A stretch of DNA of 12,129 bases, from positions 1-12,129 of the forward strand of contig NZ_CALIJA010000198.1 in NCBI RefSeq assembly GCF_938017615.1, given 5' to 3'. A model generated the notes under the pieces. It saw only the letters and a list, made by a program, of their open reading frames with translations. It did not search any database and was not told the origin of the DNA. This document shows, piece after piece, positions 6,064 through 12,129 of this stretch. Both the position numbers and the translations under genes were made by a program. Each line of letters starts with the position of its first letter. Positions within the stretch are counted from its first letter, which is position 1. Source of the stretch: an uncultured Campylobacter sp. Its GTDB lineage: Bacteria > Campylobacterota > Campylobacteria > Campylobacterales > Campylobacteraceae.

Positions 6064-7418
6064 TAAGTTTGAAAGAGGCTCTAAAGCTGAGCGCGGATGA
6101 AATTTCGGCGCTTAGAGCGGAGCTAAAGGATAAAATTTTAAAAACCAAAGAGCTCGGCGCCTACGTCGAGCAGCTCACGGGTGAGGCTTTAAACATCAGC
6201 GGCGAGGGCGTGCCGATCGCGGTCAAAGATAACATTCAGGTAAAAGACTGGAGCGTTACCTCGGCGAGCAAAATTTTGCAAGGCTACGTTGCGCCATACG
6301 ACGCGACTGTGATCAAAAAGCTACGCGAGCACGGTATGGCGCCGTTTGGACGAACGAATATGGATGAGTTTGCGATGGGAAGCACGACTGAGAGCTCATT
6401 CTACGGCAAAACTCTCAATCCGACCGATCACTCGCGCGTACCAGGCGGCAGTAGCGGCGGAAGCGCGGCTGCCGTAGCGGCAAATATCGCCGTAGCCGCA
6501 CTCGGAAGCGATACGGGTGGCTCGATCCGCCAACCGGCGGCATTTTGCGGCTGCGTAGGCTTTAAGCCGAGCTACGGCAGGGTCAGCCGCTACGGGCTCG
6601 CGGCGTATTCAAGCAGCCTCGATCAGATAGGACCGATTACGCGCAGCGTCGAGGATGCGGCGATCTTATACGACATCATCGCAGGCCGCGACGAGATGGA
6701 CAGCACGAGCTACGCGGACTCTTACGAAAGCACCGCGGATAAGCTAAACGGAGATCGCAAACTTAAGATCGCCGTTATAAAAAATTATATCGACGAGGCC
6801 TCGCAGCAGGTCAAAGAGGCTCTAAATTTAACTATAGAAAAACTAAAATCATTCGGGCATGAGATCGTTTATCGCGATCTTTGCAGCTCCAAATATGACA
6901 TCGCGACCTACTACATCATCGCAACCGCCGAGGCTAGCGCAAATTTAAGCCGCTACGACGGCGTGCGCTACGGAAACCGCGCGAAGGCTCTAAATTTAAA
7001 AGAGCTCTACGCCAACACCCGCGGCGAAGGATTTGGCGACGAGGTCAAGCGCCGCATGCTTCTAGGCACCTTCGTGCTAAGCAGCGGCTATTACGACGCG
7101 TATTACATCAAGGCACAGAAGGCAAGAGCCTTCATCAAAAGCGAATATGAGGAAATTTTAAAAGACGCCGATTTGATCTTTATGCCGATCGCGCCAGGCG
7201 TGGCATATAAATTCGGCGAGCTTAGCGATCCGCTTCGCGCGTATCTTAGCGACATCTACACGATCGGCGTAAATTTAGCGGGGCTTCCCGCAATCTCCGT
7301 GCCGGTAGCGAAAAACAAAGAGGCTCTTAATATCAGCGCGCAGCTCATCGGGCGCGCCTACGACGAACAAACGGTGCTGGACGGCGGCTTGAGTTTAGAA
7401 AAAATCGTGAAAGGATAA
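6060..7418 (+). CDS. gatA: Aspartyl/glutamyl-tRNA(Asn/Gln) amidotransferase subunit A
   Basis: GatA is the glutaminase subunit of the GatCAB complex, which converts misacylated Glu-tRNA-Gln (and in many bacteria Asp-tRNA-Asn) to the correct amide form. Organisms of this group use it in place of a canonical glutaminyl-tRNA synthetase. The amidase-signature triad is in place: Lys56 in VPIAVKDN, cis-Ser131 in GGSSGGSAAA and nucleophile Ser155 in GSDTGGSIRQPA, at the spacing of well-studied GatA proteins. At 452 residues it is slightly shorter than the usual 480-490 because the N terminus is compact. The ATG at 6060 overlaps the preceding stop, with AAGGA upstream. gatB and gatC are not in this window, so the complex is encoded at separate sites, which is common in Campylobacter. 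Confidence 0.97.
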   Translation: MISLKEALKLSADEISALRAELKDKILKTKELGAYVEQLTGEALNISGEGVPIAVKDNIQVKDWSVTSASKILQGYVAPYDATVIKKLREHGMAPFGRTNMDEFAMGSTTESSFYGKTLNPTDHSRVPGGSSGGSAAAVAANIAVAALGSDTGGSIRQPAAFCGCVGFKPSYGRVSRYGLAAYSSSLDQIGPITRSVEDAAILYDIIAGRDEMDSTSYADSYESTADKLNGDRKLKIAVIKNYIDEASQQVKEALNLTIEKLKSFGHEIVYRDLCSSKYDIATYYIIATAEASANLSRYDGVRYGNRAKALNLKELYANTRGEGFGDEVKRRMLLGTFVLSSGYYDAYYIKAQKARAFIKSEYEEILKDADLIFMPIAPGVAYKFGELSDPLRAYLSDIYTIGVNLAGLPAISVPVAKNKEALNISAQLIGRAYDEQTVLDGGLSLEKIVKG

Positions 7419-7420
7419 GT

Positions 7421-8872
7421 ATGAAGATCGTCAAAAAGGCTCTGACCTTCGAGGATGTTTTGTTGGTACCCCAATACTCTGAAATTTTACCCAAAGAGGT
7501 CGATATCAGCACGAGTTTTACGAAAAATATCACGCTAAATACCCCTCTTGTGAGTGCTGCGATGGATACGGTCACCGAGTATCGCACCGCGATAATGATG
7601 GCGCGCCTCGGCGGCATCGGCGTGATCCATAAAAATATGGACGAGGACTCCCAAGCCAAGATGGTTCGCCGCGTAAAAAAGAGCGAAAGCGGCGTCATTA
7701 TCGACCCTATCTCGATCAAGGCGGACGCCACGATAAAAGACGCTCTCGATCTGATGAGCGAGTACCATATTAGCGGCATTCCCGTTATCGACGACAACGG
7801 CGTGCTGATTGGAATTTTAACCAATCGCGATCTGCGCTTTGAAACCGACACCGCCGCGCTAGTAGGCGAGAAGATGACCAAAGCTCCGCTAATTACCGCT
7901 CCAAAGGGTTGCACGCTTGATGATGCGGAGAAAATTTTTAGAAACAATAAGGTAGAAAAGCTTCCGATAATCGATGCAAACGGCCATTTAGAGGGGCTTA
8001 TTACGATTAAAGACCTTAAAAAGCGCATCGAATATCCAAGCGCCAATAAAGACAAATTCGGCCGCCTTCGCGTCGCCGCGGCGATCAGCGTAGGCCATCT
8101 GCAAAGAGCCGAAGCTCTCGTCAAAGCGGGCGTCGATGCGCTTGTAATGGACTCTGCGCACGGACACTCCAAAGGCATTATCGACACGCTTAAGGAGCTG
8201 AAGCGAAATTTTGACGTGGATGTAGTAGTAGGAAACGTCGCAAACCCCGCCAGTATAAAGGATATCGCAAACGCGGGAGCAGACGCGATTAAAGTAGGTA
8301 TCGGCCCGGGCTCGATCTGCACTACGCGCATCGTAGCTGGCGTGGGCGTGCCGCAGTTTACCGCGATCAACGATTGCGCGATCGAGGCGGCTAAATTTGG
8401 AATTCCGATCATCGCAGACGGCGGCATCAAATACTCGGGCGACATCGCCAAAGCCCTAGCCGCGGGCGCAAGCTCGGTGATGATGGGAAGCCTGCTTGCG
8501 GGCTGCTACGAAACCCCGGGCGAGCTCATTACGTTTCAGGGCCGCCAGTACAAAACCTACCGCGGTATGGGATCGCTTGCGGCGATGCAGAAGGGAAGCT
8601 CGGATCGCTACTTTCAAGACGGCACCGCAAAAGAAAAGCTCGTACCTGAAGGCGTTGAGGGGCGCGTGCCTTACGCAGGTATGCTAAAAGACGTGATCTT
8701 TCAGCTGCTAGGCGGCTTGCGAAGCTCGATGGGATACTGCGGCAGCAAGGATATCGCGACCTTTCAGCAAAAGGCGGAATTCGTCGAGATCACGAGCGCA
8801 GGTCTTAAAGAAAGCCACGTCCACGACGTCATCATCACGCAGGAAGCGCCAAATTACCGAGTAAATCAGTGA
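7421..8872 (+). CDS. guaB: Inosine-5'-monophosphate dehydrogenase
   Basis: GuaB oxidises IMP to XMP with NAD+, the first committed step to GMP. The 483-residue protein has the standard layout: an N-terminal barrel part, a CBS domain pair at about 90-205 (regulatory nucleotide-binding module), then the rest of the barrel. The catalytic loop GIGPGSICTTRIVAGVG holds Cys300, and the flap Arg-Tyr pair is in SSDRYF (396-397). Family motifs GGLR and GRVPYAG are also present. The ATG at 7421 follows the gatA stop by 2 nt, with AAAGGA across the end of gatA. The stop codon overlaps the GTG start of metX as GTGA. Nothing is unusual in the enzyme itself. Confidence 0.98.
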   Translation: MKIVKKALTFEDVLLVPQYSEILPKEVDISTSFTKNITLNTPLVSAAMDTVTEYRTAIMMARLGGIGVIHKNMDEDSQAKMVRRVKKSESGVIIDPISIKADATIKDALDLMSEYHISGIPVIDDNGVLIGILTNRDLRFETDTAALVGEKMTKAPLITAPKGCTLDDAEKIFRNNKVEKLPIIDANGHLEGLITIKDLKKRIEYPSANKDKFGRLRVAAAISVGHLQRAEALVKAGVDALVMDSAHGHSKGIIDTLKELKRNFDVDVVVGNVANPASIKDIANAGADAIKVGIGPGSICTTRIVAGVGVPQFTAINDCAIEAAKFGIPIIADGGIKYSGDIAKALAAGASSVMMGSLLAGCYETPGELITFQGRQYKTYRGMGSLAAMQKGSSDRYFQDGTAKEKLVPEGVEGRVPYAGMLKDVIFQLLGGLRSSMGYCGSKDIATFQQKAEFVEITSAGLKESHVHDVIITQEAPNYRVNQ

Positions 8873-9975
8873 TCCTTCAGAGCAAAATTCAAAATTTCGA
8901 CGAGCCGCTCTATCTGGAGAGCGGCCGCGTCTTTTCTAACTTCAAGCTCGCCTATGAAACCTACGGCGAGCTAAATTCCGATAAATCAAACGTCATCGTC
9001 ATCTGCCACGCCTTAACGGGCTCCGCGCACGCCGCGGGACTTTACGAGGGCGACGTTAAGCCCGGCTGGTGGGACGGGCTCATCGGCGATCATAAAGCGG
9101 TCGATACGACAAAATTTTTCGTCATCTGCATAAACATTTTAGCTTCGCCGTTCGGCTCGACATGCCCGCTTGATGTCGATGAAAGCAGCGGTCGCGAGTA
9201 CCGCTTGCGCTTTCCGGTAGTGGTCGTCTCAGACGTCGTGCGCGCGCAGATGATGCTTTTAAAGCGCCTCGGTATCGCTCGCGCCCGCGCCGTTATCGGC
9301 GGCAGCTTGGGCGGCATGCAGGCGCTGTGCTATGCGATCGAATATCCGGAATTTGCGGATGAAATTTTCGTACTCGCAAGCACCTACGCCACGCAGCCTT
9401 GGGCGATCGCGTTTAATAAGATCGCGACCGAGGCCATCTTGCGCGATCCAAATTTCAAAGGCGGTAACTACGATAAAAATCTGATCGCCGAGCACGGACT
9501 TGACGGCATGGCGGTGGGGCGCATGGCGGGGCATATAAGTTTTTTAAGCCCAAGCTCGATGCAGGATAAATTCGGGCGCAACTACGTCGAAACGGACGGT
9601 CTTTACGAGATTGGCGGGCGTTTTCAGGTCGATCGCTACCTTGAATACAACGGCGAAAATTTCGCGCGCAGATTCGATCCGCTATGCTATCTCTACATCG
9701 CCAAGATGATGAATATATTTGATTGCACGCGCCACTACGGCAATCTCAAAAACGCCTGCGCGCAGATCAGATCGCGCCTGCACCTCATCTCTTTCAAAGG
9801 CGACGTGCTCTTTCCGCCGGGGCTGATGAAAGAAATTTACGATGCGATGAGCGATCTGGGCAAAAAGGATCGCGCGAGCTACGCGCAGATCGACAGCGAC
9901 TACGGACACGACGCGTTTTTGGTCGAGATAGAAAAATTTGATTACATCATAAAAAGGATTTTGGATGAGTTTTGA
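8869..9975 (+). CDS. metX: Homoserine O-acetyltransferase (alpha/beta hydrolase fold)
   Basis: MetX acetylates homoserine with acetyl-CoA, the first dedicated step of methionine synthesis by the sulfhydrylation route. The 368-residue sequence shows the family marks HALTGSAHAAG (47-57), GWWDGLIG (66-73), the nucleophile elbow GGSLGGMQAL with Ser146, the acid SFKGD with Asp312, and His347 in YGHDAF. The segment usually written GSTGP reads GSTCP (96-100), a local variation seen by eye. Proteins of this fold may use acetyl or succinyl donors, so acetyl is assigned by family length and motifs only. Start is GTG at 8869, overlapping the guaB stop by 4 nt with no strong ribosome site, so translation probably depends on coupling to guaB. 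Its last 11 bases overlap xseB. From memory C. jejuni lacks metX at this place, making it the main difference in gene order. Confidence 0.93.
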   Translation: MILQSKIQNFDEPLYLESGRVFSNFKLAYETYGELNSDKSNVIVICHALTGSAHAAGLYEGDVKPGWWDGLIGDHKAVDTTKFFVICINILASPFGSTCPLDVDESSGREYRLRFPVVVVSDVVRAQMMLLKRLGIARARAVIGGSLGGMQALCYAIEYPEFADEIFVLASTYATQPWAIAFNKIATEAILRDPNFKGGNYDKNLIAEHGLDGMAVGRMAGHISFLSPSSMQDKFGRNYVETDGLYEIGGRFQVDRYLEYNGENFARRFDPLCYLYIAKMMNIFDCTRHYGNLKNACAQIRSRLHLISFKGDVLFPPGLMKEIYDAMSDLGKKDRASYAQIDSDYGHDAFLVEIEKFDYIIKRILDEF

Positions 9976-10150
9976 GGAAAAAATGGAGAAGATTAACGCG
10001 CTTTTAAAGAGCCTAAACGACAAGGATCTGAGCCTAGAGGAGAGTGTGAAGCTGTATAAACAGGGCGTGGCGCTGCTAAAGGAGGCGAAGGAAATTTTAG
10101 AAAACGCTAAGCTCGAGGTTGCCGAAATAAACGCACCCGAGCAGGCTTAG
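9965..10150 (+). CDS. xseB: Exodeoxyribonuclease VII small subunit
   Basis: XseB is the small helical subunit that binds XseA in several copies to form exonuclease VII, which degrades single-stranded DNA to oligonucleotides from both ends. The 61-residue product fits the family in length and pattern: an N-terminal FEEKMEKINALLKSL, then the signature DLSLEESVKLYKQGVALL (21-38), and a second helix rich in Lys, Glu and Ala. The start ATG at 9965 lies inside the end of metX, with AAGGA about 7 nt upstream. xseA is not in the window. The assignment is strong for so short a protein because of the LSLEESxKLYxxG motif. Confidence 0.93.
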   Translation: MSFEEKMEKINALLKSLNDKDLSLEESVKLYKQGVALLKEAKEILENAKLEVAEINAPEQA

Positions 10151-10159
10151 GAGGCGACA

Positions 10160-11314
10160 ATGATAAATGTATGCGTTTTGCAACTACCGACGCTTTCGAT
10201 GAGCGAAAATCGGATCGATTACTATATGAAGGTCGCCAAAGACAACGGCGCGCGGATCGTGTTGCTGGGCGAATATGAGCTAAATTCCTTCTTTAGCGAG
10301 CTTAAAAAGATGCCCCGCTCCATCGCGTGCGAACAGAGCGAGCATAAGCAGGAGCTGATGGCGCGGCTTGCCGCTAAATACGACCTGCATATCGTAGCGC
10401 CGATAATCAGAGCCGCAAGCGGTGCGATTTTGAGGCAGGCGGGCATTTTCGGCGGCGCGGCTAAAAAAAGTGCGCGCTGCGGCGGCGGCGAAAATTCTTT
10501 AAGCCTTAAAGGCGAGCAGGGTTGCAAGGGCGAGCTAAATTCCAAGAGCGATTTAAATTCCAACGGCTGCTCAAATTCTAAAGACGCTTTAAATTCTAAA
10601 AACGAGCAGAGTTCCAAAGGCGGCTTAAGCTCCTACGGCACAAAATCTTTAAATTTCAAAGCCGCAAATTTAAAAAGCGCCTCCGAAGCCCCAAACGCTT
10701 TAAATTCCGAAGAAAGCCAAAAAGACGCGGGCGAAGAGGAGATCTTTTGTGCGAGCGAAAACGAGCCCATCTGGGTGAAATCCTGCGCGAAATTTTCGCC
10801 CTCGGAGGTGAAATTTTACGATCAAAATATCCTGATGGACTATCCGCACTGGAACGAAGAGGGTTTTTTCGCCAACCGCAAAAGCCGCAAAATCGGTAAA
10901 ATTTCGCCGATGATCTTTAGCGAGGGCGGCGTAAAATTCGGCGTGTGTTTCGGCTACGAGGCGCATTTTGACGTATTTTGGCGCTATTTTATGCAAAAAA
11001 ACGTCGGCTGCGTGCTCGTGCCGTGCGCTTCGACCTTCGAAAGCGGCGGGCGCTGGCGCGAGCTTTTGAAGATACGCGCGTTTACGAACTCGCTCTACGT
11101 CATCCGTGCCAACCGCATCGGCGAGGCAAAATTCGGCGAGAGCGAGTTTAAATTTTACGGCGAGAGCTTCGTCGTAACCCCCGGCGGCGAGATCGCAAAC
11201 GAGCTGAAAAACGAAGAGGGCGTGCTGATGTGCGAAGTGGACGCGGACGAGATCGCTGCGGCGCGCGGACTGTGGAAATTCCGCAAAAACCTAGTTAGCA
11301 GGGGGCTTTTATGA
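10160..11314 (+). CDS. Nitrilase-fold (carbon-nitrogen hydrolase superfamily) protein, probably catalytically altered, with repeat insert
   Basis: The fold is that of the nitrilase superfamily: VCVLQLP at the start, LLGEYEL with Glu38, YPHWNEEGFF (228-237), GVCFGYEAHFD (261-271), VLVPCAST, and WRELLKIRAFTNSLYVIRANRIG-type sequence (299-321). Active members use a Glu-Lys-Cys triad. Glu38 is present, but the Lys position in the Y-x-K-x-x-L motif is Gln222 (YDQNIL). The Cys position in the G-x-x-x-C-Y-D/E motif is Gly265, with a Cys two residues earlier (263). The 43-residue spacing between the two altered sites agrees with the Lys-Cys spacing in the family, which supports the alignment. The protein is 384 residues, about 100 more than usual; the excess is a Ser/Asn/Lys-rich insert (about 100-200) containing an 18-bp tandem repeat. 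GGAGG lies 6 nt before the ATG, and the stop overlaps the next gene. From memory C. jejuni Cj1056c is the counterpart. Enzymatic activity should not be assumed. Confidence 0.8.
   Translation: MINVCVLQLPTLSMSENRIDYYMKVAKDNGARIVLLGEYELNSFFSELKKMPRSIACEQSEHKQELMARLAAKYDLHIVAPIIRAASGAILRQAGIFGGAAKKSARCGGGENSLSLKGEQGCKGELNSKSDLNSNGCSNSKDALNSKNEQSSKGGLSSYGTKSLNFKAANLKSASEAPNALNSEESQKDAGEEEIFCASENEPIWVKSCAKFSPSEVKFYDQNILMDYPHWNEEGFFANRKSRKIGKISPMIFSEGGVKFGVCFGYEAHFDVFWRYFMQKNVGCVLVPCASTFESGGRWRELLKIRAFTNSLYVIRANRIGEAKFGESEFKFYGESFVVTPGGEIANELKNEEGVLMCEVDADEIAAARGLWKFRKNLVSRGLL
10499..10642 (+). repeat. 18-bp tandem array (8 units) inside the nitrilase-fold gene
   Basis: Eight 6-residue units fill residues 114-161: LSLKGE, QGCKGE, LNSKSD, LNSNGC, SNSKDA, LNSKNE, QSSKGG, LSSYGT. 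At DNA level TAAATTC or a close variant recurs at 10536, 10554, 10572, 10590, 10608 and 10626, exactly 18 bp apart, the last two being degenerate. More AAATTY cores without strict phase follow at 10651, 10666 and 10702. The array lies in a surface-loop position of the fold, so it probably forms a disordered extension. Confidence 0.85.
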
Positions 11315-11976
11315 ACTACTTTCACAGACAGATCCAACTTTGGGGCGAACAGACGCAGCGCGCGCTTGCGGATAAGCGCATCTTAATCATCGGCGCGGGC
11401 GGGCTTGGAAGCAGCCTTTCTTACGCTCTGGGCGCAAGCGGTATCGGGCGAATCAGCGTCGTGGATTTCGACACGGTGGCGCTTCACAACATCCACAGGC
11501 AAATTTTATTCATGCTCGAAGACGAGGGTAAATTTAAAGCGGACGTTTTTAAAAGCCGCACGGAAAGCCGCTACGACGGCGTGAGCGTGGAGGTGCACAA
11601 GAGTCGCGCGGAGGAATTTTTCGCTAGTGCGACCGCCTCGGGCGAGAAATTTGATCTCATTTTGGATGCGACCGATAATCTCGCCACGCGCGCGCAGATC
11701 GATGCGTTTGCTAAGCAAATAGGCGTACCGTGGGTGTTTGCGTCGGTGGACAGCTGGCAGTGCCAAGTCTGCTTCGTGCAGAATGCGGATTTTAAATTTT
11801 TCCCGAGCCTAAACGCGACGCCTGCGGGCATAACGGCTGCGATCGTGATGTTTGCGGCAAGCTTTGAGGCAAACCTCGCTCTGCGCTACCTAGCGGGGCT
11901 TGAGGTCGAAAAAGACCTGTTTTACTACGCGAACTTTTTTGGCGGCGAGCTGGAAGTTAGGAAGATAAGGTTGTAG
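11311..11976 (+). CDS. ThiF/MoeB/HesA family E1-like adenylyltransferase
   Basis: Proteins of this family activate the C-terminal Gly of a small ubiquitin-like sulfur carrier (ThiS, MoaD and relatives) with ATP, as the first step of sulfur transfer. The 221 residues show the nucleotide loop IIGAGGLGSS (26-35), the ribose-binding acid in VVDFD (50-54), the N-x-x-R motif NIHRQ (60-64) and DATDN (119-123) with the metal-linked Asp122. It lacks the two zinc CxxC pairs in the positions found in MoeB and ThiF; the CQVC at 151-154 is in a different place. It is also about 30 residues shorter than MoeB. The ATG at 11311 overlaps the stop of the nitrilase-fold gene (ATGA), with AGGGGG upstream. No carrier protein is encoded nearby, so the partner and pathway (thiamin, molybdopterin or other) remain open; pairing with the nitrilase-like gene may be functional. 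Confidence 0.85.
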   Translation: MNYFHRQIQLWGEQTQRALADKRILIIGAGGLGSSLSYALGASGIGRISVVDFDTVALHNIHRQILFMLEDEGKFKADVFKSRTESRYDGVSVEVHKSRAEEFFASATASGEKFDLILDATDNLATRAQIDAFAKQIGVPWVFASVDSWQCQVCFVQNADFKFFPSLNATPAGITAAIVMFAASFEANLALRYLAGLEVEKDLFYYANFFGGELEVRKIRL

Positions 11977-11981
11977 TTTTG

Positions 11982-12011
11982 GCTCGGGCTAGTTTAAATT
12001 TAAGCCCGAGC
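11982..12011. terminator. Hairpin after the long operon, possibly bidirectional
   Basis: GCTCGGGCT (11982-11990) pairs with AGCCCGAGC (12003-12011): a perfect 9-bp GC-rich stem with a 12-nt A/T loop, starting 5 bases after the ThiF-like stop. Neither side carries a good T-run, so it is not a textbook intrinsic terminator. Its place between the plus-strand operon and a short minus-strand frame suggests it ends transcription from both sides or protects the 3' end of the mRNA. Confidence 0.5.
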
Positions 12012-12037
12012 TTGTGGGTTGACTTTATATCAAAAAG

Positions 12038-12076
12038 CTAACTTTGAGTATGTTGATTTAACTCTTGCTCCGCCAT
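12038..12076 (-). CDS. Possible 12-residue leader peptide or remnant of a gene start
   Basis: Minus strand has AAGGAG, 6 nt of A/T-rich spacer, then ATG and 12 codons (MAEQELNQHTQS) ending in TAG. The ribosome site is as good as any in the window, yet the frame is tiny. No run of regulatory codons marks it as a classical attenuator leader. It may be the surviving start of a broken gene, or a genuine micropeptide. The surrounding 12020-12129 is much more AT-rich than the rest of the window. Confidence 0.3.
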   Translation of the reverse strand: MAEQELNQHTQS

Positions 12077-12129
12077 TTTATTCTCCTTAATATTTAGTTT
12101 TGATGACATTTTTTTCTTGCATTTTTTAT

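Noticed and set aside
7345..8451. Long open frame (368 codons) on the minus strand opposite guaB
   Set aside because: It is antisense to a well-conserved enzyme, its translation is Ser/Ala/Arg-rich without recognisable motifs, and it lacks a ribosome site. Open frames of this kind follow from GC-rich codon use on the other strand.
1..12129. tRNA or rRNA genes, insertion sequences and prophage genes
   Set aside because: I looked for tRNA arms (GGTTCRANTCC-like), rRNA words, transposase motifs and terminal inverted repeats, and saw none.

Overview
The window reads as chromosomal DNA of a Campylobacter, probably one of the higher-GC (oral or gut) species rather than C. jejuni. Base composition looks close to 50% GC. 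The gene order ileS - tiny membrane protein - gatA - guaB - xseB - carbon-nitrogen hydrolase matches, from memory, the C. jejuni Cj1061c-Cj1056c block, here with metX inserted after guaB and a ThiF-like gene at the end. The species call is an inference; no rRNA or species marker is present.

Layout. Positions 53-583 (minus strand) hold a flavodoxin-fold NAD(P)H oxidoreductase with its own TATAAT promoter. Positions 584-1142 have no convincing gene: they contain that promoter, short AT-rich repeat units and what look like decayed copies of the 3' end of the neighbouring lipoprotein gene. Positions 1143-3085 (minus strand) carry a two-gene unit, cinA followed by a repeat-rich predicted lipoprotein, read from an extended -10 promoter at 3111-3119. 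From 3204 to 11976 all genes run on the plus strand with overlaps or very short gaps: ileS, a 36-residue membrane protein (5953-6063), gatA, guaB, metX, xseB, a nitrilase-fold protein and a ThiF/MoeB-like E1 protein. A 9-bp-stem hairpin at 11982-12011 separates this run from a very short minus-strand reading frame (12038-12076).

Functions. The long run mixes translation (isoleucyl-tRNA synthetase; GatA, which makes Gln-tRNA by transamidation), GMP synthesis (GuaB), methionine synthesis (MetX), DNA repair (XseB) and two proteins of unknown role. It is best read as a co-transcribed housekeeping operon, not a single pathway. CinA is a pyridine-nucleotide salvage enzyme by its C-terminal domain.

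Most interesting signals. (1) The hexamer RAATTY occurs about 120 times by hand count, roughly ten times the random expectation, and about 90% of all AATT sites are in that context. RAATTY is the methylated motif that C. jejuni uses to recognise DNA for natural transformation. (2) Two unrelated genes contain in-frame tandem arrays centred on this same core: a 27-bp array in the 5' part of the lipoprotein gene and an 18-bp array in the nitrilase-fold gene. (3) The 27-bp array pushes the lipoprotein signal region about 75 residues away from a start codon with a good ribosome binding site. (4) The nitrilase-fold protein appears to lack the catalytic Cys (Gly265) and Lys (Gln222). (5) An uncharacterised 36-residue membrane protein is wedged, with overlaps on both sides, between ileS and gatA.
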